Assembly: GCF_022662015.1 (NCBI RefSeq)
Contig: NZ_JAKMCM010000005.1
Location: 1-64,000, forward strand
Length of the DNA: 64,000 nucleotides
Origin: Aestuariivivens sediminicola
GTDB taxonomy: Bacteria > Bacteroidota > Bacteroidia > Flavobacteriales > Flavobacteriaceae
Direction: 5' to 3'
Position 1 is the stretch's first letter; each line of letters starts with the position of its first letter. The notes under the pieces are model-generated. The model saw only the letters and a list, made by a program, of their open reading frames with translations, had not been told where the DNA came from and did not search any database. Made by a program: the position numbers and the translations under genes. Positions 47,485 to 56,849 of the stretch are shown one piece after another.

Positions 47485-47562
47485 AACTCAAAACGCTGCT
47501 TTTTTGATTAAATTGAAATTATTGAAACGCACTTTTTTAGAAGTCGTTTTACAAAAAGTTAA

Positions 47563-49062
47563 GTGATGAGCACTAGGAAAATTTTTGTAATGGCCGTAAC
47601 CTGTTTAATTCTATCAGGTATATATGTCCTAAGAACTGTTTACAATAGGACCCAAGGCCAAAGAACAACAGAAAATATGACGCGGTTAATTTCCTCGAAT
47701 TCCGGGTTAACCATTTATCCCGCGCCCTCAGATGAGGACCTTTCAAAAGATTATCGGTTGGAGGTTAATGGGAAGGCTGTGGACATCTATCTGGCCCAGA
47801 TTGCTGCTATTGAAAACCGTCCACCATGGACCTTGGACCCGAAAGATGTTGGAGGGCCCTACTCGTTCAGTTATTTCGATTTTTCTGGCAGTGTAACCAT
47901 AAAGGTCTCTGCTTTAAACACATCTTTTGATCAGGTAGTCATTCGTCCTTTGTCTGCCGGAATTAAACCTGTTATAGAAGGGAATACGCTGACCTTCAGT
48001 ATTGACCGGCCCTGTAAACTTTCTATAGAACCCAACGGCAGGCGGGAACCCCTTTTGATTTTTGCTAACCCTCTCGAGATAGATCCTCCAAAAATAGATG
48101 ATCCCGATGTGATATATTATGGCCCCGGTATTCATAAGCCCGAAAAAATAATACTCAAAACAGGCCAGACGCTTTATATCGCAGGAGGTGCTGTCGTCAA
48201 GAGCGGTGTTGCTGTGTCAGGGAAAAACATCAAGATAAAGGGAAGGGGAATCTTATGTGGGAATGACTGGGAGTGGAAAAAGGGGCCAGGCAATATGATT
48301 GGTATAAGGGATGCTGAAAATGTTTCCATTGAAGGGATTATTCTCAGGGGGTCGTGGAGCTGGACCATTCCTATGTACAATAGTAAAGGCGTTAACATTA
48401 CCAATGTTAAAATGGTATGCAGTAAAAACCCGAATGACGATGGGATTAATCCCTGTAACTCACAGGACGTTTATATCGGCGACTGTTTTATACGTACGGA
48501 TGATGACTGTATTGCCATGAAGGGCATTACACTGGGTTCGGCCAATGACAATGTTGAAAACATAGTTGTTGAAAACTGTATTCTCTGGAGTGACAGGGCG
48601 CGTGTTTTCCTCCTTGGCCATGAAAGCCGTGCTCCTTATATGAGGCACATCACGCTATCCGATTTAGAGATCATACATTTTAATATGAGCCCGTTTCTTT
48701 TTGAACCCGGAGAGGAGATGTCCATAGAGAATGTAAGGGTTGAAAATGTCAGGCTCTATGCTGATTATCCAAAGCAGAATGGAGAACGTACCTTCGAATG
48801 GATTCGTTTAAAACCAACGGTTAATCAGTACATGAAAAGGCAGGTGCCCGGCAGAATGCGTAACCTGTACTTTAAAAATTTGGCTCTGACCGGTGAAGCA
48901 AGAGAAGGTTGGTATTACATTTGGATTACGGGTGCAGATGAAGCACATCAGGTCACCGATGTGACCTTAGAGAATATCACCTGGTTTGGTGAAAGATTGG
49001 ATGAAAATTCATTACAAGTAAAGATAGGGGATTTTACAAATGGGGTTAAATTCAGGCGTTGA
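47563..49062 (+). CDS. GH28-like right-handed beta-helix glycosidase
   Basis: The 499-residue product has an N-terminal membrane/signal segment (FVMAVTCLILSGIYVL) and a beta-sandwich prodomain (about residues 50-175). A right-handed beta-helix follows with GH28 signatures: NPNDDGINPCNSQDV (Asp pair near 291), IRTDDDCIAMKG (near 311) and LGHES (His near 352). GH28 enzymes hydrolyse galacturonans and related polymers by inversion; the prodomain is also like GH49 dextranases. The target may thus be a uronate- or galactose-based chain. It is followed after 101 bases by an esterase gene. Confidence 0.8.
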   Translation: MMSTRKIFVMAVTCLILSGIYVLRTVYNRTQGQRTTENMTRLISSNSGLTIYPAPSDEDLSKDYRLEVNGKAVDIYLAQIAAIENRPPWTLDPKDVGGPYSFSYFDFSGSVTIKVSALNTSFDQVVIRPLSAGIKPVIEGNTLTFSIDRPCKLSIEPNGRREPLLIFANPLEIDPPKIDDPDVIYYGPGIHKPEKIILKTGQTLYIAGGAVVKSGVAVSGKNIKIKGRGILCGNDWEWKKGPGNMIGIRDAENVSIEGIILRGSWSWTIPMYNSKGVNITNVKMVCSKNPNDDGINPCNSQDVYIGDCFIRTDDDCIAMKGITLGSANDNVENIVVENCILWSDRARVFLLGHESRAPYMRHITLSDLEIIHFNMSPFLFEPGEEMSIENVRVENVRLYADYPKQNGERTFEWIRLKPTVNQYMKRQVPGRMRNLYFKNLALTGEAREGWYYIWITGADEAHQVTDVTLENITWFGERLDENSLQVKIGDFTNGVKFRR

Positions 49063-49163
49063 GGTTTTTAAAATGGTGCTCGCATTGGAGCATACCAGAA
49101 GGAAATATGATTGCTACAGGATGTCGAATACAGTTTAGAAACGATTAATTTAATATACTATTA

Positions 49164-50090
49164 ATGTTGGTGTTGCAAAATCGCTATATGTTGATTTTGA
49201 TGTCTCTCATGGTATCCTGGGCATCAGGTCAGAACATGGAAAAAGAAAGGTTTAAGCTCTACTTTCTGGGTGGTCAGTCCAATATGGAAGGGCATGGACT
49301 TAACACTGAATTACCGGATTCCCTCAGCATGACCAATGATCAGGTCTGGATTTATCATGGTGTTCCAATGGAAGATGAAAATCCTGATGGCGGATTGGGG
49401 AGATGGGAAAAACTCAAACCGGGCAACGGTGCGGGATTCAAATCGGATGGTATCAACAACAGGCATTCTCATAAGTTTGGAATTGAGTTGTCCTTTGCTA
49501 AAAAACTACAGACGTTGTATCCGGATGAGAAAATAGCTTTGATAAAATACGCCAGAGGAGGATCGTCTATTGACAGTCTTGCAGCACGTAACTTTGGATC
49601 CTGGGAAATGGACTATCGCGGCAACGGCGGCTTAAATCAATTTGACCATTTCCTTAGGACGTTAGTCGATGCTTTTAAAATAAAGGATATTAACGGTAAC
49701 GGGATCGAAGATATCTTGATGCCAAGTGGTATTATTTGGATGCAGGGCGAAAGTGATACAGTACTTACGGAAGCCATTGCACTTCGGTATTATGCCAACC
49801 TCAAAAGACTAATGGATTTGATTCGTTCTGCCTTCCGAGACGATGATATTCCAGTGGTTATCGGGAAAATTTCCGATTCGGGGATGGATAACAGAGGGAA
49901 AACATGGACGTATGGAGAATTAGTTCAGCATGCTCAGGAAACATTTGTGAGAAGGGATAAGAATGCCGCTATTGTTAGAGAGACTAAGGGCTACTCCTAT
50001 TCCGATCCCTGGCATTACAACAGCGAGGGATACATTGATCTGGGTATAAAATTCGCGGAAGCCGTTTATAAACTTAATAGCAGCAAATAA
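49164..50090 (+). CDS. SGNH/SASA-type acetylesterase (CE6-like)
   Basis: The enzyme shows the SASA hallmarks: FLGGQSNMEGHG with the nucleophile Ser at about residue 39, IIWMQGESDT (oxyanion/second block) and the Asp-x-x-His pair DPWHY near 281-284, together a complete Ser-His-Asp triad. A hydrophobic leader (MLILMSLMVSWASGQ, from the internal Met at residue 9) directs export. Members remove O-acetyl groups from xylan, pectin-like or sialic acid substrates. Its neighbours, a GH28-like enzyme upstream and the convergent GH105 gene 2 bases downstream, suggest it deacetylates the PUL substrate. Confidence 0.85.
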   Translation: MLVLQNRYMLILMSLMVSWASGQNMEKERFKLYFLGGQSNMEGHGLNTELPDSLSMTNDQVWIYHGVPMEDENPDGGLGRWEKLKPGNGAGFKSDGINNRHSHKFGIELSFAKKLQTLYPDEKIALIKYARGGSSIDSLAARNFGSWEMDYRGNGGLNQFDHFLRTLVDAFKIKDINGNGIEDILMPSGIIWMQGESDTVLTEAIALRYYANLKRLMDLIRSAFRDDDIPVVIGKISDSGMDNRGKTWTYGELVQHAQETFVRRDKNAAIVRETKGYSYSDPWHYNSEGYIDLGIKFAEAVYKLNSSK

Positions 50091-50092
50091 TC

Positions 50093-52507
50093 TCAAGCAT
50101 TCGGTTTATCTAAAATAATGCCTTTAACATCGGCATCGTAATCGGTATAGTCATGCCATGGCCCGTTGAGCCATAAGAGTACTTTATAGCCTTCATCGGC
50201 TACAATAATGGGGCGAATGTTACGGTAGTTTGAATTGGAGGTTACCGCTTTCCATTCAATGCTGCTGATGTCATCATCGATTCCAACAAGTGCTTCGTAT
50301 ATTTCATGAACACCTCCCAAATCGGCTCCTGTTGAGGGGTCGACGTCGGTAGAAATATAAACCTTTTCAGGATCTTCCGGGTCGAAAGCCAGAAGCCCAG
50401 TATAGCTGCTTTCTACTTTATACAGGCATTTACCCGCATAGGCAATCTCTCGATCGTGCCAGCTTTGCCCATCCCATGACGCCATTCTGAACCTGTGGTC
50501 AGCATCGTTCAGGTACACCGAATAACCCATGTGCGGATGGTTGTTCTGGTCAGTGGCCATGGCACAGGTCCAGGCACTCCGGGGGACACTCTCCGTAAAA
50601 ATGGATTTGACATCGGTATCACTCCCGGCAAATATTTTTTCCCCTTCCGAAGTCCTGAGAGGGCCTTCAGCCAAATGTTTGATTTCAGTCCCGTCTGCAG
50701 TGTAAAAAGTGCCGTTTGTAAACTGTGCATAGTAGAGGTTATTACCATAGCGGCGCGGGTGTCCGTCGGTATAGGAAATGCCGACCGTATTCGGGTCTAT
50801 TTGATAGTATCGTGGGTAGGGACGCTGATACCCTTCAATATCATTGGCAATAAAATGGCTGCGATTGCCCCAGGTCTCACCGTGATCGTCTGAAGTGATG
50901 AAAAAGGGATTAAAGGTCGATCCGTCGCGATAAAAATTATAGAGCCGATCTTCATTTTCCATATGATATAAATTCATGTAGGTCACGCCATTCTCATGAT
51001 CGTAAACATGTTCATAGCTTTTTACATCGCCCCAAAGCAAATAATTATCCGGATCTGAAATAGTATAATAATGCGTCTTTTCTGAACCGTGCTTGGCCCA
51101 AACTGCTAAAACACCACCATCAGGGCGTTTATACAGGGCGGGCACATTATGATCGTCGGTTTGAAGTTCCTTATGCAGTACAAGGGTGCTGTCTAAGCTT
51201 GCCGATTTTAAATCGTAGATCCCAAGACGAACATCACCGCTTTGTCCGCTTAAACCACCAATGAGTAATTTCCCATGGCTAATAAGTGCTCTCGGGTCCT
51301 GGTACCAGCACCATCCGCCGTCCTTCATAAAGGTAGCATGCTGTTCGTCTCTCGGCAACGGATAAAACCGATTGAGATAGGTATACAGTTCTGAACCTGC
51401 CGCCAGAAATGCCCCAATACCATAAACTTCGGTATAGTCTTTAAAACTTTCTCCAGGAGCCGCACCAATAGGTTGCACATAACCCAGCATGCCATCTTCA
51501 TTAACGCAATTTTTCAGGCTGTGCCATGCCTTGAATACTACGGGTTCGTAAGTTTCCCTGTCTAAAAGCCCGCTATTGATGCCCCAGGCCATGCCAAACG
51601 TAAAGAATGAGGAGCCGCTGGTCTCAATGGTGGGGTAGTCATTCGGATCGCCTAAAAGACCACCGGACCAGGTACCGTCTGCTCTCTGAACCGCTTTAAG
51701 CCGCTCTGCCATCTGAACAAAAAGCGTTTCATAAAAGGCCCTGCCTTCCCAATCTTCCGGTAAATCCGGAATCATAAGGGCCAAACCAGCGAATACCCAA
51801 CCGTTACCGCGTGACCAAAAGACCTTGCTGCCATTTTTCTCTCTGGAATCGAAAAACGATTTGTCTCTGTAAAATAAATGCTCTTCAGGATCCCACAGTT
51901 CGTTGTAGGTCATTTTATATTGCGAATCCATATACTGTAAATAGGTACTGTCTTTGGTAACCTTTGCTAATCTGGCCCAAACCGGTGGAGACATGAAGAG
52001 GGCATCACACCAGTCCCATAGGTATTTTTGGCCTTCTTCACTCGTCATGATGGAATCGAAGCGTTGTTTGGTGGGCACGATGGAGGCTATTTTTTTTAAT
52101 CGGATATTTTGATTCAGACTCAAATAGAGTTGCCCCACGGCATGATCGTCGGCGTGGTACATGCGTCGATGCAGGTTCCACTCATTTCTATCGCCTATGC
52201 TGACCAACCAATTGATGTATTTTGGATAAGTGGAGACCTTGGTCAATTCGAACATTCCAGCGTACAGGGCGGCGTTTGTCCAGTCCAAATCATGGTGCTT
52301 CGTCCTGTTATCCCAGGCTCTTTTGGTTGATGGCAGGGCCCTGTACTTACCCTGGTCTTCAAAAGTTTCTATCTGCCAGTTGGCCACTTTCTCTGTAAGC
52401 TGTAAGACCTCTTTTTGATTTGGAATATCAGTTCCCATCGAGGTATCCTGCTGTTTACAGGCATGACACAAAAGGAAAATAAAGCATATTGTTAAAATTG
52501 ATCGCAT
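50093..52507 (-). CDS. GH105 unsaturated uronyl hydrolase fused to BNR_4 propeller (ulvan-lyase-like)
   Basis: The 804-residue lipoprotein (lipobox CHAC) joins two enzymes. Residues about 25-385 are a GH105 (alpha/alpha)6 barrel: YHADDHAVGQLYL, catalytic Asp in WDWCDALFMSPPVWARL (near 166), FWSRGNGWVFAGL and ETSGSSFFTFGMAWGIN. GH105 removes the unsaturated uronate left by lyases. Residues about 395-795 are a BNR_4 seven-bladed propeller (YQDPRALISHGKLLIGGLSG). It carries His453 in DDHNVPAL and His473 in WAKHG, with Tyr510 and Arg527 downstream, a spacing I recall from PL24/PL25 ulvan lyases. The chain could thus cleave and then trim the polymer. It is convergent with the PUL operon and probably co-regulated. 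Confidence 0.85.
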   Translation of the reverse strand: MRSILTICFIFLLCHACKQQDTSMGTDIPNQKEVLQLTEKVANWQIETFEDQGKYRALPSTKRAWDNRTKHHDLDWTNAALYAGMFELTKVSTYPKYINWLVSIGDRNEWNLHRRMYHADDHAVGQLYLSLNQNIRLKKIASIVPTKQRFDSIMTSEEGQKYLWDWCDALFMSPPVWARLAKVTKDSTYLQYMDSQYKMTYNELWDPEEHLFYRDKSFFDSREKNGSKVFWSRGNGWVFAGLALMIPDLPEDWEGRAFYETLFVQMAERLKAVQRADGTWSGGLLGDPNDYPTIETSGSSFFTFGMAWGINSGLLDRETYEPVVFKAWHSLKNCVNEDGMLGYVQPIGAAPGESFKDYTEVYGIGAFLAAGSELYTYLNRFYPLPRDEQHATFMKDGGWCWYQDPRALISHGKLLIGGLSGQSGDVRLGIYDLKSASLDSTLVLHKELQTDDHNVPALYKRPDGGVLAVWAKHGSEKTHYYTISDPDNYLLWGDVKSYEHVYDHENGVTYMNLYHMENEDRLYNFYRDGSTFNPFFITSDDHGETWGNRSHFIANDIEGYQRPYPRYYQIDPNTVGISYTDGHPRRYGNNLYYAQFTNGTFYTADGTEIKHLAEGPLRTSEGEKIFAGSDTDVKSIFTESVPRSAWTCAMATDQNNHPHMGYSVYLNDADHRFRMASWDGQSWHDREIAYAGKCLYKVESSYTGLLAFDPEDPEKVYISTDVDPSTGADLGGVHEIYEALVGIDDDISSIEWKAVTSNSNYRNIRPIIVADEGYKVLLWLNGPWHDYTDYDADVKGIILDKPNA

Positions 52508-52833
52508 GGTGTAGCTGAATTAAAATGAATACCTACTTAATGTTCTAAGGTTTAGAATAAATTTAAAGTTACATAAATTATTGTGCAATAAATAAAAGTT
52601 GAAAATAGTTTTAAACAGAATTCTCTTTTTAGTTAAATAAGGTTATTTATATATCTTTGTTGAGCAAAATGTAAATGCAAGGGATTAGTTTTATTCGAAT
52701 ATGTAATTGTTAAAGGTAAAATGTTAAAAAAACTGCCTTTAATCGATACTTCATGTTATTTGGATGGGTATTTTTATAAAATAACTTTAAGAATATATGA
52801 GTTAAATGGTATTTTTTATAGATTAGCAACCCC
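52508..52833. other. AT-rich divergent intergenic region
   Basis: This gap of 326 bases holds the leaders of the GH105 gene (minus) and the mini-protein gene (plus). TATCTTTG at 52652-52659 matches the -7 consensus TAnnTTTG on the plus strand, but no clear -33 box precedes it. No gene, hairpin or repeat of note is visible otherwise. Confidence 0.4.
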
Positions 52834-53037
52834 ATGATACCACGACCTAAGAAAATATTAACCGTTATCTTATTTTTATTAATAAGTATGGTGTGCGTCG
52901 CACAAAAGGATGTGCCGCCACCGCCACAGCCGTCCGATGTTCCGCCACCGGGATTATCCTTAGGAGTAAGTACGATTGCCCTTCTGTTAGGGGGTCTTTT
53001 TTATGGTGTAAAGGTCCTGTTATTTAGAAATAAATAA
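52834..53037 (+). CDS. PID-CTERM-like small membrane protein
   Basis: The 67-residue product has a signal peptide (ILTVILFLLISMVCVAQ), a Pro-rich stretch (DVPPPPQPSDVPPPGLS), a hydrophobic helix (IALLLGGLFYGVKVLLF) and a short basic tail (RNK). This order of Pro/Gly turn, hydrophobic span and basic end resembles the PID-CTERM family of tiny Bacteroidota proteins. No specific function is known. It ends a few bases before the convergent riboflavin synthase gene. Confidence 0.6.
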   Translation: MIPRPKKILTVILFLLISMVCVAQKDVPPPPQPSDVPPPGLSLGVSTIALLLGGLFYGVKVLLFRNK

Positions 53038-53041
53038 GCTT

Positions 53042-53638
53042 CTATTCCTTTAATTTTTCGGATAGCAGTTTCGATACGTATTTCCCCAACATATCGAATT
53101 CTAAATTCACAACCGAACCCACTTCCAGGGTCTTAAAATTAGTATGTTCATACGTATAGGGTATAATGGCCACACTGAAGGTGTCTGCTTTTGAGTTCAC
53201 CACGGTTAAACTCACCCCATTTACAGTAATGGATCCTTTTTCAATAGTTATGTTGTTGAAGGCTTTGTCATATTCAAAGGTATATACCCAACTGCCGTTT
53301 GCAGATGCGATATGCGTACAGGTGGCAATCTGGTCGACATGACCCTGAACGATATGCCCATCAAGCCGTTCGCCCAGCTTCATAGCGCGTTCTAAATTTA
53401 TTTTACTGCCGACTTTTAGGCGACCCAGATTGGATTTTTCAAGGGTCTCGCTAATGGCGGTGACCGTATAGATGTTGTCTTTTATCTGAACAACGGTCAA
53501 ACACACGCCATTGTGAGCTACACTTTGATCCACTTTTAACTCCGAAGTGATACTGCTCTCGATGCTTATGTGCAGGTTACCTTTTTCATGTTCCAATAGC
53601 CTTACAGTTCCAATGGCTTCAATAATTCCTGTGAACAT
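53042..53638 (-). CDS. ribE: Riboflavin synthase, alpha chain
   Basis: This enzyme converts two molecules of 6,7-dimethyl-8-ribityllumazine to riboflavin and a pyrimidine. It begins MFTGIIEAIGTV, the invariant start of the family. It has two homologous lumazine-binding halves, each with a VAHNGVCLTVV or ITVNGVSLTVV block followed by a helix. At 198 residues it is full length. No RFN riboswitch is visible in the 133 bases upstream. It is cytoplasmic and transcribed divergently from pdxA. Confidence 0.95.
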   Translation of the reverse strand: MFTGIIEAIGTVRLLEHEKGNLHISIESSITSELKVDQSVAHNGVCLTVVQIKDNIYTVTAISETLEKSNLGRLKVGSKINLERAMKLGERLDGHIVQGHVDQIATCTHIASANGSWVYTFEYDKAFNNITIEKGSITVNGVSLTVVNSKADTFSVAIIPYTYEHTNFKTLEVGSVVNLEFDMLGKYVSKLLSEKLKE

Positions 53639-53771
53639 AATGAAAATCTGTTTATTTGGTTAAATTTGCCATATCAAAAGTACGTGAAAAATTTTCATTT
53701 GAAAACTTAGATTCAATAAATAAACAGGCAAGTCTGCCTGTGCAATTAATTATAAAAGAACACATCTTTTA

Positions 53772-54818
53772 ATGGAGAATACAAAACCTATCATTGTTGG
53801 AATTTCAATAGGCGATTTAAACGGTATCGGAGGAGAAGTGGTCTTAAAGACCTTCGAGGATGAGAGAAGCCTGGAGCTGTGTACACCGGTTATTTTTGCA
53901 TCTGCTAAAACCATGGGGTTTCTGAAGACGCATTTCAATTCGACCATACATTTTAACAGCATCAACAATTTAGATCATATCAAGGAAGGCAAGGTGAACG
54001 TCTATAATTGTTGGCGAGAACCTGTAAGCATTAATTTTGGTCAGGAAGATGTGACTATCGGAACCTATGCGGTGAAGTCATTGGAGTGCGCTACAAAAGC
54101 TTTGAAGGATAATTATATTGATGTATTGGTAACAGCACCCATAAACAAGCACAACATTCAGTCAGACCGATTTAATTTTCCGGGGCATACCGACTATCTG
54201 GCGCAACAGCTTAAGGGTGAAAGTTTGATGTTTATGGTGGCCAATGACCTGAGAGTGGGGTTGCTTACCGATCATGTGCCCCTAAAGGATATAGCACAGC
54301 ACATAACACCGGAACTGATCAAGAAAAAAATTGCCATTGTTCACGATTCTCTTAAAAAGGATTTTGCCATTAACAAACCTAAAATTGCCGTTTTAGGGAT
54401 TAATCCTCATACGGGAGATAACGGTGTTATTGGCAATGAGGATGATACCATAATGAGACCAACTTTAAAGCAGATAAAGGAATCAGGGACATTGGTTTTC
54501 GGGCCTTATGCGGCCGATAGTTTTTTTGGCAACGATAATTATAAAAATTTTGATGCTATTATCGCAGTCTATCACGATCAAGGCTTAATACCCTTTAAGA
54601 CCTTATCTTTTGGACAGGGAGTCAATTTTACCGGGGGTCTTAATAGAATAAGAACATCACCCGATCACGGAACAGCCTACGAAATTGCAGGTAAAGGACT
54701 TGCTGATGCGGGATCGTTTAAAGAAGCCTTATACACGGCGATAAAAATCTTCAGGAACCGGAGTGATTATGAAGTGTTTAGCTCCAACCCCTTAAAAAAG
54801 ATTTATAAAAAGACCTGA
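53772..54818 (+). CDS. pdxA: 4-hydroxythreonine-4-phosphate dehydrogenase
   Basis: PdxA oxidises and decarboxylates 4-phosphohydroxy-L-threonine in the pyridoxal 5'-phosphate pathway. The N-terminus contains GISIGDLNGIGGEV, the family's phosphate/NAD region. FPGHTDYLA, LLTDHVPLKDI, AVYHDQGLIPFKT and RTSPDHGTAYEIAGKG carry the metal-binding His residues. At 348 residues it is full length. A perfect hairpin (ACAGGCA/TGCCTGT, 53724-53741) lies 30 bases before the start and might affect expression. The fatty acid cluster follows. Confidence 0.95.
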   Translation: MENTKPIIVGISIGDLNGIGGEVVLKTFEDERSLELCTPVIFASAKTMGFLKTHFNSTIHFNSINNLDHIKEGKVNVYNCWREPVSINFGQEDVTIGTYAVKSLECATKALKDNYIDVLVTAPINKHNIQSDRFNFPGHTDYLAQQLKGESLMFMVANDLRVGLLTDHVPLKDIAQHITPELIKKKIAIVHDSLKKDFAINKPKIAVLGINPHTGDNGVIGNEDDTIMRPTLKQIKESGTLVFGPYAADSFFGNDNYKNFDAIIAVYHDQGLIPFKTLSFGQGVNFTGGLNRIRTSPDHGTAYEIAGKGLADAGSFKEALYTAIKIFRNRSDYEVFSSNPLKKIYKKT

Positions 54819-54861
54819 GGAAAAAAATACATATAACCAAGGCAGCATAAATAAAAATTTA

Positions 54862-54869
54862 TATATTTG
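54862..54869 (+). promoter_or_regulatory. Candidate -7 box of the yceD-rpmF cluster
   Basis: TATATTTG matches the Bacteroidota sigma-A -7 consensus TAnnTTTG and lies 22 bases before the likely ATG at 54892. No convincing -33 TTTG is seen upstream, so confidence is limited. Confidence 0.4.
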
Positions 54870-54891
54870 CAGGCTCAAAATAGATGTGATA

Positions 54892-55434
54892 ATGAAGCCT
54901 TTAAAAGAGTTTACGATCCCATTTGTGGGATTAAAAGATGGAGCGCATCATTTTGAGTATAAAATTAGCGAAGCGTTCTTTCAACATTTTGAGTATGAAG
55001 ACTTTAATGATGTAAATATTAAGGTTAATGTTATTTTAAATAAAAAAACAACCTTGCTTGAATTACATTTCGAGGTTTCTGGTGATGTCAATATTAATTG
55101 TGATGTTACCAATGAGCCCTTTAACCAGGGCATTCGTAATGATTTCGATTTGGTTGTGAAGTTTGGCAGCGAATTCAATGATGAGTTTATTGATATACTC
55201 ATTATTCCTCACGGGACCCACGACATTAACATTCAGCAATATATTTACGAATTAATTGTGCTGGCTGTACCGATTAAAAGAATCCATCCCGGAGTAATAG
55301 ATGGTACTTTACGCTCGGACATACTCAAAAAACTGGAGGAATTAAGTCCAGACTCTCATAAGGAGAGACAGGATGAAGGGGATGATATAGACCCGCGCTG
55401 GAATACATTAAAACAATTATTAACGGATAAATAA
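54892..55434 (+). CDS. DUF177 (YceD) family protein
   Basis: ATG 54892 is preferred over the in-frame GTG at 54886 because the chain begins cleanly [11 protein letters not shown]. The product of about 180 residues shows the DUF177 plan: an N-terminal beta domain, a [10 protein letters not shown] motif with the family's conserved Cys, an [34 protein letters not shown] helix-rich block (shown as part only: [15 protein letters not shown]), and an acidic C-terminus with [11 protein letters not shown]. YceD homologues are linked with 23S rRNA and ribosome assembly and sit upstream of rpmF, as here (8 bases). Confidence 0.9.
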   Translation: MKPLKEFTIPFVGLKDGAHHFEYKISEAFFQHFEYEDFNDVNIKVNVILNKKTTLLELHFEVSGDVNINCDVTNEPFNQGIRNDFDLVVKFGSEFNDEFIDILIIPHGTHDINIQQYIYELIVLAVPIKRIHPGVIDGTLRSDILKKLEELSPDSHKERQDEGDDIDPRWNTLKQLLTDK

Positions 55435-55442
55435 TACAGATA

Positions 55443-55646
55443 ATGGCACATCCTAAAAGAAAAATCTCTAAAACAAGAAGAGATAAAAGAAGAACACATT
55501 ACAAGGCAACTGCGCCAGAGATTGCGACATGCCCTACGACAGGAGAACCACACCTTTACCATAGAGCGCATTGGTATGAGGGAAAATTATATTACAGAGG
55601 TCAGGTTTTGATTGACAGCTCTGAAGAAGTTGAGAACTTAGCATAA
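55443..55646 (+). CDS. rpmF: 50S ribosomal protein L32
   Basis: This is a small basic ribosomal protein. The N-terminus [20 protein letters not shown] is the invariant rRNA-binding start of L32. The core has [16 protein letters not shown]. Only part of the usual Cys pattern is present, as in other Bacteroidota. It forms the conserved yceD-rpmF pair ahead of fabH and accBC, and a strong terminator follows at 55665-55692. Confidence 0.97.
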   Translation: MAHPKRKISKTRRDKRRTHYKATAPEIATCPTTGEPHLYHRAHWYEGKLYYRGQVLIDSSEEVENLA

Positions 55647-55664
55647 ACGATTAACGGTCTTATT

Positions 55665-55692
55665 TAAAACGCTCACTTGTGGGCGTTTTTTT
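55665..55692 (+). terminator. Rho-independent terminator after rpmF
   Basis: AACGCTCAC pairs with GTGGGCGTT (one G-U) around a two-base centre and is followed by a T-run. It separates the yceD-rpmF transcript from fabH, which has its own candidate -7 box TAAATTTG at 55725-55732. Confidence 0.85.
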
Positions 55693-55825
55693 TATGAACG
55701 GTATTCAAGGCATCACAAAAACAATAAATTTGTGTAGAATTACGCCAAAATTTAGTAGTTTTCACAAGTTTTAAACGTTTTTGACCGATTTTGATAAAAT
55801 TTTTGGTCAATTTAACTCTAAAATT

Positions 55826-56818
55826 ATGGGTAAAATCTCCGCGGCAATTACGGCTGTAGGTGCTTATGTACCAGAGTACGTGTTAACCAATCAGATTCTT
55901 GAAACTATGGTTGATACTAATGACGAATGGATAACGACCCGCACCGGAATTAAAGAACGGCGAATTTTAAAAGGAGAAGGAAAAGGGACCTCCTATTTGG
56001 CCATTCAAGCTGCCAAGGATCTCATCAATAAGAAAGGCATCGACCCAAAATCCCTAGAACTTGTTATTGTTGCCACTGCAACACCAGATTTAAAAGCGGC
56101 TTCAACGGCTGCCTTTACGGCTGCTGAAATTGGTGCAACGAATGCATTTTCCTTCGACATGGATGCAGCGTGTTCTAGTTTTCTTTATGGAATGTCTGTT
56201 GCGGCAAGCTATATTGAATCAGGACGCTATAAAAATGTGTTGCTGATTGGTGCTGATAAAATGTCCTCATTGATTAACTACAAGGATCGAGCGACCTGTA
56301 TTATTTTTGGCGATGGCGCTGGTGCTGTTTTGTTTGAGCCCACTGAAGAACATCTCGGATTGATAGATGAGTACTTAAGAAGTGATGGCACCGGGCGTGA
56401 GTTTTTGCAAGCCACCTATGGCGGATCCCTACACCCCATAACGCACGAAGCCATAGACCAGGGGGGGCAATTCGCATTTCAGGAAGGACGAACGGTATTT
56501 AAAAACGCGGTGTTCAACATGGCCGATGCAACGGTCAAGGTTATGGAACGTAACGCGCTTACCAAGGACAATGTAGATTGGCTGGTGCCCCATCAGGCGA
56601 ATAAGAGAATCATCGACGCCACTGCACAGCGCATCGATTTGGATGAGAATAAAGTCATGGTAAACATTCATAAATATGGCAATACAACTTCTGCGACCTT
56701 GCCATTACTTTTACACGACTATGAGCCCCAACTTAAAAGAGGAGACAATTTGATTTTTGCCGCCTTTGGTGGCGGATTTAACTGGGGAGCCATTTATTTG
56801 AAGTGGGCCTATAATTAA
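55826..56818 (+). CDS. fabH: 3-oxoacyl-ACP synthase III
   Basis: FabH condenses acetyl-CoA with malonyl-ACP and starts fatty acid synthesis. I set the start at ATG 55826 (MGKISAAITAVGAYVPEYVL) rather than the upstream in-frame ATG 55781, which adds residues not typical of the family. The catalytic Cys is about residue 116 in DMDAACSSFLYG, His in WLVPHQANKRI and Asn in HKYGNTTSATLP. At about 330 residues it has the normal length. It precedes accB by 31 bases, so the first committed steps of lipid synthesis are grouped. Confidence 0.95.
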   Translation: MGKISAAITAVGAYVPEYVLTNQILETMVDTNDEWITTRTGIKERRILKGEGKGTSYLAIQAAKDLINKKGIDPKSLELVIVATATPDLKAASTAAFTAAEIGATNAFSFDMDAACSSFLYGMSVAASYIESGRYKNVLLIGADKMSSLINYKDRATCIIFGDGAGAVLFEPTEEHLGLIDEYLRSDGTGREFLQATYGGSLHPITHEAIDQGGQFAFQEGRTVFKNAVFNMADATVKVMERNALTKDNVDWLVPHQANKRIIDATAQRIDLDENKVMVNIHKYGNTTSATLPLLLHDYEPQLKRGDNLIFAAFGGGFNWGAIYLKWAYN

Positions 56819-56849
56819 ACTACATAACCAATTACCAAAAAAGTAAATT

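Noticed and set aside
53639-53771. RFN (FMN) riboswitch upstream of ribE
   Set aside because: The conserved RFN sequence blocks are absent; only a simple 7-bp hairpin is present, and it lies closer to pdxA.
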